This document shows, one piece after another, positions 1-8,428 of a stretch of DNA of 64,000 bases. Every line of letters begins with the position of its first letter. The stretch's first letter is position 1. This DNA is from RPQJ01 sp963846315 (GTDB lineage: Bacteria > Pseudomonadota > Gammaproteobacteria > Steroidobacterales > Steroidobacteraceae), in the NCBI GenBank assembly GCA_963846315.1, contig CAWJVM010000013.1, positions 124,001 to 188,000 of the forward strand, in the 5' to 3' direction. Under the pieces are notes generated by a model. The model was not told the DNA's origin and did no database searches. It was given only the letters and a program-made list of their open reading frames with translations. The position numbers were made by a program, and so were the translations under genes.

Positions 1-815
1 GCGCCGACAAGGCGAATGCGAAGAAGCCGGAAGGCGGTGCCGTGGCGGGTGCCCGTCGCCAGTTGCCGGAACTGCGCGCGTTCGTCGCGGAGAAGGACAT
101 CGTCACGATTCCCGGGCCAGAGCAGGCGCTGGTCGAAACCGCGCCGCCGTACAACGCGCAGAACTTCGCGTACATCAATACCGCCGGGCCGTACGAGAGC
201 AAGGACGTGCCTGCGGTCTATTACATCGCGCCGCCCGATCCGCGCTGGACGCCCGAGGAGCAGGCGCAGTACGTCGGTGGCGAGGGCACGTTGCTGTCGA
301 CCTCGGTGCACGAAGTGTGGCCGGGACATTTCCTGCACTTCCTGCACGTCAACCGCAACCCGTCCAAGGTCGCGCAGCTGTTCCAGAGCTATGCCTACAC
401 CGAAGGCTGGGCGCACTACGCCGAGGAAATGATGAAAGACGAGGGCCTTCGCGCTGGCAGCCCGGAGTGGGAAATCGGCCAGCTGCTGTCGGCGCTGCGA
501 CGCAATGCGCGCTATCTTTCGGCCATCGGCCTGCACACGCAGGGCATGACGGTGGCGCAATCCGAACAACTCTTCCGCGAGGGCGCGCTCGCGGATCCAG
601 GCAACGCGCGGCAGCAGGCGCTGCGCGGCACCTACGACCCGGCGTACCTCAACTACACGCTCGGCAAACTGATGATCCTGAGGTTGCGCGCCGACTGGAT
701 GGCTGCGAATCCGCAGGCCAAGCCCCGCGACTTCCACGACGCATTCCTGTCGTACAGTGGGCCGGTGCCGCTGGTACGCAAGATGATGCTCGGCAACGAT
801 TCGCCGCCATTGTAG
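1..815 (+). CDS. DUF885 family metallopeptidase-like protein (C-terminal part)
   Basis: The frame is open from the left edge, so the N-terminus lies outside the window. The fragment carries HEVWPGHFLHFLH (from about nt 309), the HExxPGH zinc-binding motif of DUF885, and about 30 residues later YTEGWAHYAEE, which probably supplies the third ligand Glu. This is the layout of gluzincin-like peptidases, and family members are mostly secreted or periplasmic. Substrate is unknown. The TAG stop (813-815) lies inside the first unit of a GGGGTTA repeat. A second protein with the same two motifs lies at 56255-57631. Family is clear; function is inferred. Confidence 0.85.
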   Translation, partial: ADKANAKKPEGGAVAGARRQLPELRAFVAEKDIVTIPGPEQALVETAPPYNAQNFAYINTAGPYESKDVPAVYYIAPPDPRWTPEEQAQYVGGEGTLLSTSVHEVWPGHFLHFLHVNRNPSKVAQLFQSYAYTEGWAHYAEEMMKDEGLRAGSPEWEIGQLLSALRRNARYLSAIGLHTQGMTVAQSEQLFREGALADPGNARQQALRGTYDPAYLNYTLGKLMILRLRADWMAANPQAKPRDFHDAFLSYSGPVPLVRKMMLGNDSPPL

Positions 816-833
816 GGGTTAGGGGTTAGTCGG
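813..833 (+). repeat. TTAGGGG-type heptamer array, single arm
   Basis: Two GGGGTTA units end in TTAGTCGG, the inner boundary sequence seen at the other arrays of this family in the window. The first unit contains the stop codon of the DUF885 gene. No opposite-strand partner is visible before the next gene at 900. Confidence 0.8.
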
Positions 834-899
834 GGCTGCGGTGAAGCCTGTGTGCGTCGCTGCCGCCGAAACCGTCATCCGACGAGTGCGAGGTAGGTC

Positions 900-1613
900 A
901 TGAGCCGCAAGAGTGCAAGGAACCGCAAGCAGAATCTGCCCGCCCTTGGGGACACCGCCTCATCCAGGCGGACTCGCAGGCTCAAGGCAGTGGTTGTCGC
1001 AGCCGTATTGATCGCCCTGGGTCTCGCTGGCGTCTTCTGGATGCAACGGACCCCGAGCCCGTCGGGTACGGACGCCCAGTCGAACGCCCTGCTCGCGAGC
1101 GAGGGTTCACCGACGCGTGGCAACCCGGCGGCCAAGGTTCATATCGTCGAATTCCTCGATCCCGCTTGCGAAACCTGTGCCCAGTTTTTCTCGCTGGTCG
1201 AGCGGGTCATCGCCGACAACCCGGACAAGATCCGGCTCTCGGTGCGCCATGTCGCATTCCACGAAGGATCGGAATTCGCCGTCCGGGTGCTCGAGGCGAG
1301 CCGAAAACAGGACAAGTACTGGGAAACCCTCGCGCAACTGTTTGCCACCCAGTCGCAATGGGCGCCACACCACGTCGCGCAACCGGACCTGATCCTGCAG
1401 TCCATTGCGGCGGTGGGCCTGGACATGCAGCGGTTGCAGCAGGACCTCAACTCGCCGGAAGTGAGCGACCGCATTGCCAGGGACCTGAACGCCGCGATGG
1501 CCCTGAAGGTGACGGCGACGCCTGAATACTTCGTCAACGGCAAACCGTTGCCGAGCTTTGGCGACACGCAATTGCTCGAGCTCATCTCGAGCGAGCTGCA
1601 GGCGGCTTACTGA
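900..1613 (+). CDS. DsbA-family thioredoxin-fold protein, membrane anchored
   Basis: 237 aa. A basic N-terminus precedes one membrane segment (about 30-47), then a thioredoxin-like domain facing the periplasm. The redox motif is CETC (90-93) and the cis-Pro loop is TATP (205-208), as in the DsbA/DsbG/Thioredoxin_4 group. It probably exchanges thiols and disulfides in periplasmic substrates. No dsbB-like partner is adjacent. AGGTAGG just before the ATG fits as a ribosome site. The gene faces away from the VanZ-like gene's end, so it appears to be transcribed alone. Oxidase versus isomerase role cannot be settled from sequence. Confidence 0.85.
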   Translation: MSRKSARNRKQNLPALGDTASSRRTRRLKAVVVAAVLIALGLAGVFWMQRTPSPSGTDAQSNALLASEGSPTRGNPAAKVHIVEFLDPACETCAQFFSLVERVIADNPDKIRLSVRHVAFHEGSEFAVRVLEASRKQDKYWETLAQLFATQSQWAPHHVAQPDLILQSIAAVGLDMQRLQQDLNSPEVSDRIARDLNAAMALKVTATPEYFVNGKPLPSFGDTQLLELISSELQAAY

Positions 1614-1648
1614 ACCAACCTACGCTGACTCAACGCAGCCTGCCTCGC

Positions 1649-2797
1649 TCAGGTGCGCGGCATCCAGCGGGCCACGACCCACCCGGCCAGGCAGGCGATC
1701 AGCAGGTCGACCCAGCCGTAAGCTGGCGACGGGGCCCCGAGCTGCAGCATCGTGAGCAGCAGCACGAACAGCACTGTCATGCCGGCCGCCACGTGCGGCA
1801 CGATGCCTGCGCCGGCAAGCAACCAGCCGAGCGAGAGATAGCTGAAGGACTTGTTCGCGAGCAGCGGTGGCGGTGGCACGTTGCGCAGCAGCATCTCGCG
1901 CAATTCGGGAGTACCCGCCGACGATGCCGTTGCGCCGTCGAGCAACATCCGCACCGAGGCCCACGCCAGCCAGATGCCGAGCAGCACCGCGACGATCGTC
2001 GAGCGCGGGCTGTCGTCGAGCCGGCTGAAAGGCACGAGCAGTGGCAGCAGCAGCGCAATGGCCGCGATCTCAGCGACCTCGAGCGTGCTGCCTGCCACGA
2101 ATGTCCTGCCCAGCAGCGCGGTTGCGATCACGATCAGCAGCACGTCCATCGCGCGCTGCCGGCGCACGAGGCTGAAGACTGCCTGGGTGACGACGAGCCA
2201 GCCGACGAAGAAGCCGGCAAGGGCCATCCAGTCGATGTGCGGGGTGAGCAGCGGTCGCACGGCTCGCTTCAGCTGGCGCAGGCCCGGGTCCGGCAAGAGC
2301 GGCCAGAGCCGCTCCATCAGCCACAGCACCAGGATCGACATCGCGACGAACGCCGAGCGACTGCGGGGCGTGCCCTGCGGCGAAATGCGACTGCCGAGTG
2401 CGTGGAACACGGTGCCGAAGACCGTGCCGATCAGGGATCCGGTCGCGTTCAGCGACAGGTCGCGCAGGCTCGAGACGCGCGGCACCACCGAGGCCTGCAG
2501 CAGCTCGAGTCCGAGCGAGAGCGAAGCGCCGAGCAGCGTGCCAGCCACGATACCCGTGAGGCGGCCCCAGCGCGGCTCGACCAGCAGCGCGACGCAAAAG
2601 CCGAACGGAACGTACAGCAGCACGTTGTTGAACATGTCGCCGCGGCCTGCGCGCGCCCAGCCGATCGAACGCAAGGCTTCGAACAGCGTCGGGCCGTCGG
2701 GCACGAAGCGGAACGGATACAGCGAGACGTAGATGATCAGGCCGGTGACGACGGTCAGCAGCAGCGGCGCGGCGAAATGCGTGGAGCGACCGGCCAT
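1649..2797 (-). CDS. VanZ-like integral membrane protein
   Basis: 382 aa and very hydrophobic, with about nine predicted membrane segments. The N-terminal part, with YVSLYPFRF and the stretch around DMFNNVLLYVPFG, matches the VanZ-like fold, including the LELLQ region near residue 119. VanZ itself gives low-level teicoplanin resistance, but most chromosomal VanZ-like proteins have no known role. Its start lies 7 nt before the cyoE stop (2805), so it probably follows cyoE in the same leftward transcript. Family assignment is good, function unknown. Confidence 0.75.
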   Translation of the reverse strand: MAGRSTHFAAPLLLTVVTGLIIYVSLYPFRFVPDGPTLFEALRSIGWARAGRGDMFNNVLLYVPFGFCVALLVEPRWGRLTGIVAGTLLGASLSLGLELLQASVVPRVSSLRDLSLNATGSLIGTVFGTVFHALGSRISPQGTPRSRSAFVAMSILVLWLMERLWPLLPDPGLRQLKRAVRPLLTPHIDWMALAGFFVGWLVVTQAVFSLVRRQRAMDVLLIVIATALLGRTFVAGSTLEVAEIAAIALLLPLLVPFSRLDDSPRSTIVAVLLGIWLAWASVRMLLDGATASSAGTPELREMLLRNVPPPPLLANKSFSYLSLGWLLAGAGIVPHVAAGMTVLFVLLLTMLQLGAPSPAYGWVDLLIACLAGWVVARWMPRT

Positions 2798-2804
2798 CGT
2801 GCCG

Positions 2805-3713
2805 TCAGGGCCGGATCTGCACGTAGTGATCGATCAGCAGCGCCGCGAACAGCACCATCAGGTAGTTGATTGAAAAGCGAAAGGCCTGCAGGTGGAGCTG
2901 GTCCGGCGCGTCCGGTTTACGCATCGCGATCGCGTACCGCATGAAGAGCACGCCGAGCACCACGGCCGTGACGAGGTAGATCAGTCCGCTCATGCCGGTG
3001 AGGTATGGCAGCAGTGTCACGAGCACCAGGATGATCGTGTAGAGCAGGATGTGCAGCTGAGTGAATTCGACGCCGTAAGTGACCGGCAGCATCGGGATGC
3101 CGGCTTTCGCGTAATCCTTGCGGCGCGCGATCGCCAGCGCCCAGAAGTGCGGCGGGGTCCAGGCGAAGATGATCAGGAACAGCAGCAGCGAGTGCGGATC
3201 GGCCGAACCGGTCACCGCCGTCCAACCCAGCACGGGAGGCGCGGCGCCCGCTGCGCCACCGATGACGATGTTCTGCGGCGTCACGTGCTTGAGCCAGACG
3301 GTGTAGAGCACGGCGTAGCCGATCAGTGAAAACAACGTCAGCACGGCCGTCAGCGGATTCACCAGCCACCACAGGATGGCCATCGACGCGATACCGATGA
3401 TCGCCGCATACGTCAGCGCCTGTCGCGTCGTCACGTGACCCGTCGGGATCGGGCGGTTCATCGTGCGCGCCATCTTCACGTCGAACTTGCGGTCGACCAC
3501 GTGATTGATGGCGGCAGCGCTCGACGCGGCAAGGCCGATGCCGAGCGTGCCGTAGAGCAACGCTTGCCAGGGCGGCAGGCCCGGGACAGCGAGGAACATG
3601 CCCACCACCGCCGTGAACACGATGAGCGCAACGACGCGCGGCTTGCCGAGTTCGTAGTAGTCCCGCCAGGAAGCGACGGCGGGCGGGGCAACGTGGGGGT
3701 GGGTGGAAGTCAT
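2805..3713 (-). CDS. cyoE: Protoheme IX farnesyltransferase (heme O synthase)
   Basis: 302 aa, UbiA-superfamily prenyltransferase that adds farnesyl to heme B to make heme O, the precursor of the heme A used by the aa3 oxidase encoded here. The first Asp-rich motif, INHVVDRKFDVKM (from residue 69), and the following RTMNRPIPTG are diagnostic. About nine membrane helices are expected. I chose the ATG at 3713 (MTSTHPH), because the upstream extension is Cys/Arg-rich and unlike the family. It follows ctaA (79 nt gap) on the same strand. Confidence 0.95.
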   Translation of the reverse strand: MTSTHPHVAPPAVASWRDYYELGKPRVVALIVFTAVVGMFLAVPGLPPWQALLYGTLGIGLAASSAAAINHVVDRKFDVKMARTMNRPIPTGHVTTRQALTYAAIIGIASMAILWWLVNPLTAVLTLFSLIGYAVLYTVWLKHVTPQNIVIGGAAGAAPPVLGWTAVTGSADPHSLLLFLIIFAWTPPHFWALAIARRKDYAKAGIPMLPVTYGVEFTQLHILLYTIILVLVTLLPYLTGMSGLIYLVTAVVLGVLFMRYAIAMRKPDAPDQLHLQAFRFSINYLMVLFAALLIDHYVQIRP

Positions 3714-3792
3714 CGGGGCGGCAATTGTACCGCCCCGGGCTGCAGACAGCCCGCCGCCGCCGGGACAGCACGCGGAACGGAGTCTCCGGCGG

Positions 3793-4812
3793 TCAGTACA
3801 GGCCGGACCCCCGCGGCGGGAACAGGAAACGCAGCAGGGCAACCATCGCGAGCACCAGCAGCGCCGCCACTGCGTTGTGCACCGTGGCGAGGGGCAGCGG
3901 GAACGTCTTGATCACCATCAGCGGTCCGACCAGCATCTGCGTCAGGAGCGCCATGGCCAGGGCGATGCCGGCCGCCCGGACGCCGCGAGACTGGCCGGTC
4001 CGTATCGCCTTCCACGCGACGAACCCGACCACGAGTGCGGCCACGATCGCGCCGATGCGGTGGGTGAAGTGAATCGCAACGCGGGCCGGGTGGTCGAGCA
4101 CGCCGCCTTCGTAGTCGATGCCGAGGCCCCTCCACAGCACGAACGCGTTCTTGAAATCCATGGCTGGCCAGAACGAGCGCTGACAGGTGGGGAAGTCGGG
4201 GCAGGCCACGGCCGAGTAATTGGTGCTGACCCACCCACCGAGCAGGATCTGCGCCACCAGCACCGCCATGCCGATCACGGCCCAGCGGCGCAGGTTGTAT
4301 TCCGCTTTGGGGCGTGAACGGCGAGTGGTCTGCAGCGACATCCACCACAGCAAAGCCATCGTCGTCAGGCCGCCGGCGAGATGAGCAGAAACGATCGCGG
4401 GCTTCAGCAGCAGCGTCACGGTCCACATGCCGAGCAGTCCCTGGAAGACGACGAGCCCGACGACGGCGAGTGGCATGCGCACCGGCTGCAGCGAATCCTG
4501 CCGATTGCGCCAGGCGAGCGCGCCGATGACCAGGATGACCAGGCCGAGCGTTGCGGCGAGGTACCGGTGCAGCATTTCCTTGAGCGCCTTCTCGTATTCG
4601 ACCGGGCGCTCCGGGAACGCGGCGTTCACCGTGTGATGGTTCTCGGCGGCCTGGCCGGCCGTCAGGTGGCCGTAGCAGCCCGGCCAGTCGGGACACCCGA
4701 GGCCGGCGTGGCTCAGGCGCACGTAGGCACCCAGCACGACGACGCAGAACGCGAGGATCGTGGCGAACAGGCAGAGCTTGCGGAACGTGGTCAGGCGCCT
4801 TTTCGTATTCAC
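3793..4812 (-). CDS. ctaA: Heme A synthase
   Basis: 339 aa COX15/CtaA protein that oxidises the C8 methyl of heme O to a formyl group, giving heme A. Eight hydrophobic segments are visible. Periplasmic Cys pairs occur in CPDWPGC (C40, C46) and again in ACPDFPTC. Conserved His occur in LSHAG, VSAHLAG, IHFTHRIGA and VHNAV. It starts 8 nt after the stop of the SCO-like gene and precedes cyoE, so these form one assembly operon on the left-going strand. Confidence 0.95.
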   Translation of the reverse strand: MNTKRRLTTFRKLCLFATILAFCVVVLGAYVRLSHAGLGCPDWPGCYGHLTAGQAAENHHTVNAAFPERPVEYEKALKEMLHRYLAATLGLVILVIGALAWRNRQDSLQPVRMPLAVVGLVVFQGLLGMWTVTLLLKPAIVSAHLAGGLTTMALLWWMSLQTTRRSRPKAEYNLRRWAVIGMAVLVAQILLGGWVSTNYSAVACPDFPTCQRSFWPAMDFKNAFVLWRGLGIDYEGGVLDHPARVAIHFTHRIGAIVAALVVGFVAWKAIRTGQSRGVRAAGIALAMALLTQMLVGPLMVIKTFPLPLATVHNAVAALLVLAMVALLRFLFPPRGSGLY

Positions 4813-4820
4813 GGGAATTC

Positions 4821-5444
4821 TCAGCCGATGTGCGAGAGCCGCAGCAGTTTTTTCACGTCCGTGAGCAGGGCTTTGTCGGGGGCTGCGGCAGAATAGCTGA
4901 GCACGAGGTTGCCGAGCGGATCGATCAGGTAGAGCCGGCCGGCAGCGGTCGGTGCGACGCCGTCGAGCACCGGAAATTTCGCGAGCAGTGAGTTCGATGC
5001 CGGGTCGTCGCCCAGGATCGCGACCCGCAGGTCGACATGTTCCGTCGCCAGGAACTGCGTGTCGACACGCGGTCCGGTCGCAAGGAACACGCGCTGGACA
5101 CGATCCATGTCCTTGTTCAAGGCGATCCAGGTCTGGCGCGCGAGGTAGAGCGCCTTGTGGCAGCGTTCATCGCAGGCACCGTCGCCCAGGTAGGCAATCG
5201 TCCACTTGCCCTGCAGGAAATCCGGGGGTGTGCGCGTGCCGTCCGGCTGCACGAGTACGACGCGCGGCAATGGCACGGCAGGGTTGATCAGGTCGCCCTT
5301 GTTGGTGCCGCCAACCGGTCGCCAACCCAAGCCGCCGTAATACAGCCAGAAGGCCAGCAGCAGGGGCACGAAAAAGAGCGACGCCAGGAAGAGAAGCTGG
5401 CGGCGCCCGCGGCGCCGCTGGTTGTCTGCGATTGGTGCGTTCAT
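4821..5444 (-). CDS. SCO-like membrane-anchored thioredoxin-fold protein
   Basis: 207 aa. A basic tail and one membrane helix (about 17-36) are followed by a thioredoxin-like domain with CDERC (C91, C95), the CxxxC metal or redox motif of SCO proteins. Proteins of this type sit between surf1 and ctaA in many proteobacteria. A role in CuA maturation or redox of oxidase subunit II is plausible but unproven here. The ATG at 5444 overlaps the surf1 stop as ATGA, which fixes the start. The sequence is divergent from classical Sco1. Confidence 0.8.
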   Translation of the reverse strand: MNAPIADNQRRRGRRQLLFLASLFFVPLLLAFWLYYGGLGWRPVGGTNKGDLINPAVPLPRVVLVQPDGTRTPPDFLQGKWTIAYLGDGACDERCHKALYLARQTWIALNKDMDRVQRVFLATGPRVDTQFLATEHVDLRVAILGDDPASNSLLAKFPVLDGVAPTAAGRLYLIDPLGNLVLSYSAAAPDKALLTDVKKLLRLSHIG

Positions 5445-6217
5445 GGTGAGCCGGAAGTTGAATCCGTGACCGCCGACGCCTCGCCCGGAAGTCGGCGCAG
5501 GCTCAGGGCGATGAAAATGATGAGCGTGATGATTGCGAACACGAACCACTGCACTGCGTACCCCAGGTGCCGCTCGGGACCGAACTGCATGGCGGGGCGC
5601 CAGACTCGCTCGTAGCCATCGGGCGCCGCCGGATCGAGCAGGACGATCCGCGTTTCGACCTTTGCACCGAGCGTCTGTTCGAGATCCTGCTGGCGCGGAA
5701 AATTCAGCACGCGTGGCCACCCCGTGTCGCCTGCGACGCCGGCATCACCGACGCGAACGCCGGGGGCGGGCAGCGTATCGAGGCGACCCGACACGGCACG
5801 GAGTTCGGGCGAGACGAATACCGGCGGCAGGTCCTGCCGCGTTGCACCGAGCGGCACCCAGCCTCGATCGACCAGCAGCAGACGCTCGCTGCCGTCGCGA
5901 TGGAAGGGTGTCAGCACGCGAAATCCCGGCAGTCCTGCCTGCGAGGGCATGTTGTCGATGAGGACCTGGTGCTCCGGCTCGTATCGACCTTCGGCCCGCA
6001 CGTGCTGGTAGCGCGGCAGTTCGTCGACGGGGACGCCGCCCTTGAGCTCGATGCTCGACTGCGTGCCCCGCTGGAACGACTGGATCATCGCCTGCTTCTC
6101 ACGCGCCCGCCCCATCTGCCACCACCCGAACGCGACAAACGTTGCGAGCAGGGCGGCGGTCAGCAGCACGGCCCACAGTCGTGGAACGAACTCGCGATTG
6201 GCAATCCGCAGGCTCAT
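5441..6217 (-). CDS. SURF1 family cytochrome oxidase assembly protein
   Basis: 258 aa with the SURF1 layout: an N-terminal membrane helix (about 14-34, ending FGWWQ), a periplasmic core, and a second helix near the C-terminus (around FAIITLIIFIALSL). The GFRVLTPF and LVDRGWVP motifs of the family are present. SURF1 delivers or stabilises heme A during insertion into subunit I. Translation is coupled to the SCO-like gene through an ATGA overlap. A gap of 51 nt separates its start from the oppositely oriented DUF2909 gene. Confidence 0.93.
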   Translation of the reverse strand: MSLRIANREFVPRLWAVLLTAALLATFVAFGWWQMGRAREKQAMIQSFQRGTQSSIELKGGVPVDELPRYQHVRAEGRYEPEHQVLIDNMPSQAGLPGFRVLTPFHRDGSERLLLVDRGWVPLGATRQDLPPVFVSPELRAVSGRLDTLPAPGVRVGDAGVAGDTGWPRVLNFPRQQDLEQTLGAKVETRIVLLDPAAPDGYERVWRPAMQFGPERHLGYAVQWFVFAIITLIIFIALSLRRLPGEASAVTDSTSGSP

Positions 6218-6268
6218 TTATACTTTGCGCCAGACACTTTCGCGCCGCGCCGCGCCGACCGCCCGACC

Positions 6269-6481
6269 ATGCTCATCAAGATCCTCATCGTCCTGGTCCT
6301 GTTCGCCATCGTCCTGAGCCTGGGTTCGGGGCTATTCCACCTGGTGAAGGAGGATGAAGGCCAGTCGAGAAAACGGATGGTCACGGCGCTGACCGTGCGC
6401 ATCGCGCTGTCCGTCGCGCTCTTCATCTTACTGTTCATCGCCTGGTATGCGGGGCTGATCACGCCGCACTACCTCAGGTAG
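6269..6481 (+). CDS. DUF2909 small twin-helix membrane protein
   Basis: 70 aa with two hydrophobic helices (about 3-24 and 46-66) around a charged linker, KEDEGQSRKR. This is the DUF2909 / twin transmembrane family usually found beside surf1 and coxC, here divergent from surf1. Its role in oxidase biogenesis is suggested only by context. I chose the ATG at 6269 because longer upstream extensions run through surf1 in antisense. The stop is followed immediately by a heptamer repeat arm. Confidence 0.85.
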   Translation: MLIKILIVLVLFAIVLSLGSGLFHLVKEDEGQSRKRMVTALTVRIALSVALFILLFIAWYAGLITPHYLR

Positions 6482-6483
6482 GA

Positions 6484-6511
6484 AAGGGGATAGGGGTTAG
6501 GGGTTAGTCGG
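6484..6511 (+). repeat. TTAGGGG-type heptamer array, left arm of an inverted pair
   Basis: Units GGGGATA, GGGGTTA and GGGGTTA are followed by the conserved boundary TTAGTCGG. The arm starts 2 nt after the DUF2909 stop and faces the C-rich arm at 6635-6668. Confidence 0.85.
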
Positions 6512-6572
6512 CAGGTGAGCCGGAAAGCGCTGTTCAATTTTCCAGGCCGATCGAAATTGAGATTTCCCAGTA

Positions 6573-6605
6573 AAGAAGGCCGGCATTGCCGGCCTTCTTC
6601 GTTTG
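6573..6605. terminator. Bidirectional intrinsic terminator
   Basis: A 12-bp perfect stem (AAGAAGGCCGGC and its complement) has a 3-nt ATT loop and is followed by TCGTTT on the plus strand. It lies between the convergent DUF2909 and coxC genes and so could stop transcription from both sides. It is enclosed by an inverted pair of heptamer arrays. Confidence 0.8.
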
Positions 6606-6634
6606 GGTGGGCGTCGAAAGTGTCAGTCTGCGTT

Positions 6635-6668
6635 CCGACTAACCCCTAACCCCTAACCCCTAACCCCT
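6635..6668 (-). repeat. TTAGGGG-type heptamer array, right arm of an inverted pair
   Basis: CCGAC is followed by four TAACCCC units. The inner flank (minus strand TTAGTCGGAACGCAG) is identical over 15 nt to the left arm near 55027, showing that the repeat family extends beyond the simple heptamer. It ends about 20 nt from the coxC stop. Confidence 0.88.
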
Positions 6669-6688
6669 GTTCATCGGGTGTACTGGCG

Positions 6689-7570
6689 TTACAGCCAGTA
6701 CACAAAGATGAACAAGCCCAGCCACACCACGTCCACGAAGTGCCAGTACCACGCCACCGCCTCGAAGGCGAAATGCTGCTTGGGCGTGAAGTGGCCCTTC
6801 ATGACGCGCAGCCAGATCACGACCAGCATGATGGCGCCGAGCGTCACGTGCAGCCCGTGGAAACCGGTCAGCATGAAGAATGTCGAACCGTACACGCCGC
6901 TGCCGAGCGTCAGGTTCAGCTCGGTGTACGCATGGTGATACTCGGTCGCCTGCAGGTAGACGAACGCGAAACCCAGCAGGAACGTCGCTGCGAGGAAGAA
7001 CTTCAGCACGCCACGCTTGCCCGCCTGCAGCGCGTGGTGGGCGATCGTGATCGTCACACCGGAGGTCAGCAACAGTGCGGTGTTGATGGCGGGCAGCCCG
7101 AAGGCCGGGATGGTCTCGAAGTCGCCGCCGATCGACGCCGGGCCGTTGGTCGGCCAGGCCGGCTCGAAGTGCGGCCACAGGAACAGATTGGTCAAGTACT
7201 TGCTGCCTTCACCGCCGAGCCACTGCACGGACAGGTTGCGCGCGTAGTACAGCGCGCCGAAGAAAGCGGCGAAGAACATCACTTCCGAGAAGATGAACCA
7301 CATCATCCCCATGCGGAATGAGCGGTCGACGCCCGCGTTGTACATGCCGGCCTGGTTCTCGCCGATGACCGTGCCGAACCAGCCATAGAACATGAACATC
7401 CAGGCGGCGAAACCCGTCCAGAAGATGAAGGGCGCGACGTTCACGCCGTTCAGCAGCGCGGCCGCGCCGAGCATCATGACGAACAGCGACATCGAGCCGA
7501 CGATGGGCCATTTGCTGCCGTGCGGGATGTAGTACTTCCCCGCGTCGTGCGCGGTTTGAGCGTGAGCCAT
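6689..7570 (-). CDS. coxC: Cytochrome c oxidase subunit III
   Basis: 293 aa with the seven-helix COX3 fold. Recognisable segments are FHGLHVTLGA, the AYTELNL region and the C-terminal WHFVDVVWLGLFIFVYWL. Subunit III stabilises the catalytic core in the inner membrane. The insert around residues 110-150 (AWPTNGPASIGGD) is usual for bacterial long forms. It lies downstream of ctaG, separated by a repeat-filled gap of 137 nt that may hold its own promoter. Confidence 0.96.
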   Translation of the reverse strand: MAHAQTAHDAGKYYIPHGSKWPIVGSMSLFVMMLGAAALLNGVNVAPFIFWTGFAAWMFMFYGWFGTVIGENQAGMYNAGVDRSFRMGMMWFIFSEVMFFAAFFGALYYARNLSVQWLGGEGSKYLTNLFLWPHFEPAWPTNGPASIGGDFETIPAFGLPAINTALLLTSGVTITIAHHALQAGKRGVLKFFLAATFLLGFAFVYLQATEYHHAYTELNLTLGSGVYGSTFFMLTGFHGLHVTLGAIMLVVIWLRVMKGHFTPKQHFAFEAVAWYWHFVDVVWLGLFIFVYWL

Positions 7571-7616
7571 GGCGTGTGCCTTCTTTCTGCGTTAACGGAA
7601 AACGTCGATCGTCGAA

Positions 7617-7647
7617 CAGTGATTAGTGATTAGTGATTAGTGATTAG
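7617..7647 (+). repeat. TTAGTGA heptamer array, left arm of an inverted pair
   Basis: Four GTGATTA units in tandem. This is the sister family of the TTAGGGG arrays, with the same 7-nt period and TTAG core. It lies 47 nt upstream of the coxC start and pairs with the C/A-rich arm at 7686-7712. Confidence 0.85.
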
Positions 7648-7685
7648 CAAGAGTCGGATGCCAAGCGGCGGGTCCACTCTCGCTA

Positions 7686-7712
7686 TTCACCAATCACTAC
7701 TCACTACTCACT
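7686..7712 (-). repeat. TTAGTGA heptamer array, right arm, overlapping the ctaG stop
   Basis: On the minus strand it reads as GTGAGTA, GTGAGTA, GTGATTG units. The TGA stop of ctaG (7708-7710) is part of the first unit. About 38 nt of unique sequence separates it from the left arm. Confidence 0.8.
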
Positions 7713-8265
7713 TCCCAAGCGCGAGCCGCGCGGGCTCCGCGCCGGCCACCGTGTACATCGAATAGGCGAGCGTCATCCGGTCCACGTCCTGCGGCAGGTC
7801 GGGGGCGACGATGAAGCGCACCGTGAATTCCCGCTGTTCTTCCGCCTGGAAGGTCTGCGGCGTGAAGCAGAAGCATTCGGTCTTCTGCAGGTACTTCGCT
7901 GTCGTCGCCGGAGCGACGCTCGGGATGGCCTGGGCGACTACCGGCACGTCCGCGCGGCTCTTGATGAGGAACTTCGCCTCGTAGAGCTTGCCTGGCTGCA
8001 GCTTCATCGAGCGCGTCTCGGGGGTGAGCTCGAACGCGCTGCCGGGCGGGATCATCGACATGAACTCGAGCGTGATTTCGCGGCCCTCGCCGCCGTTCGA
8101 CACCTGGATCGCGGACGGCGCCGCATTGACGCGGATGCCCGCGGCCTCGCAGATCACGTCATAGAGCGGCACGAGCGCAAAACCGAAGGCAAAGCTGCCC
8201 GCGACCATCACCCAGAGGCTGCGGGTCAGCGAGCGGCTTTGCTGGTCCTGCGGCGTCGAGTTCAT
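7708..8265 (-). CDS. ctaG: Cytochrome c oxidase assembly protein CtaG/Cox11
   Basis: 185 aa with one N-terminal membrane helix (about 18-36) and a periplasmic immunoglobulin-like domain. CFCFTPQ (C131, C133) is the copper-binding signature, and C39 just after the helix is also conserved. Cox11 delivers copper to CuB in subunit I. It lies downstream of coxA and the 42-aa gene in the leftward oxidase operon. Confidence 0.95.
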   Translation of the reverse strand: MNSTPQDQQSRSLTRSLWVMVAGSFAFGFALVPLYDVICEAAGIRVNAAPSAIQVSNGGEGREITLEFMSMIPPGSAFELTPETRSMKLQPGKLYEAKFLIKSRADVPVVAQAIPSVAPATTAKYLQKTECFCFTPQTFQAEEQREFTVRFIVAPDLPQDVDRMTLAYSMYTVAGAEPARLALGK

Positions 8266-8281
8266 GGCCGGAGTTGTCGTT

Positions 8282-8410
8282 TTACGGCTGGGCCTTCATC
8301 ACGCCGGACGCGATGAAGGCGGCATAGATAGCGATCGCCACCACCGCCAGCACGATGGCTGAACGGCGGATGCGACGGCGCTGCTCGTTGGTGGGGTCAC
8401 GCTCGGCCAT
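8282..8410 (-). CDS. 42-aa membrane protein in the oxidase operon
   Basis: 42 aa: a charged N-terminus (MAERDPTNEQRRRIRR) and a single hydrophobic helix (about 18-37), ending VMKAQP. It fits tightly between coxA (18 nt downstream of its stop) and ctaG (16 nt gap), where small cytochrome-oxidase assembly proteins are found in other proteobacteria. No motif is present beyond the topology. Size, position and clean codon use support it as real; the exact family is uncertain. Confidence 0.7.
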   Translation of the reverse strand: MAERDPTNEQRRRIRRSAIVLAVVAIAIYAAFIASGVMKAQP

Positions 8411-8428
8411 TTCGTTCAACGCCGGTCC

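Noticed and set aside
1793..2869. Long open frame antisense to the VanZ-like gene
   Set aside because: Composition is Arg/Gln/His-rich as expected for the antisense of a GC-rich membrane gene; no motif.
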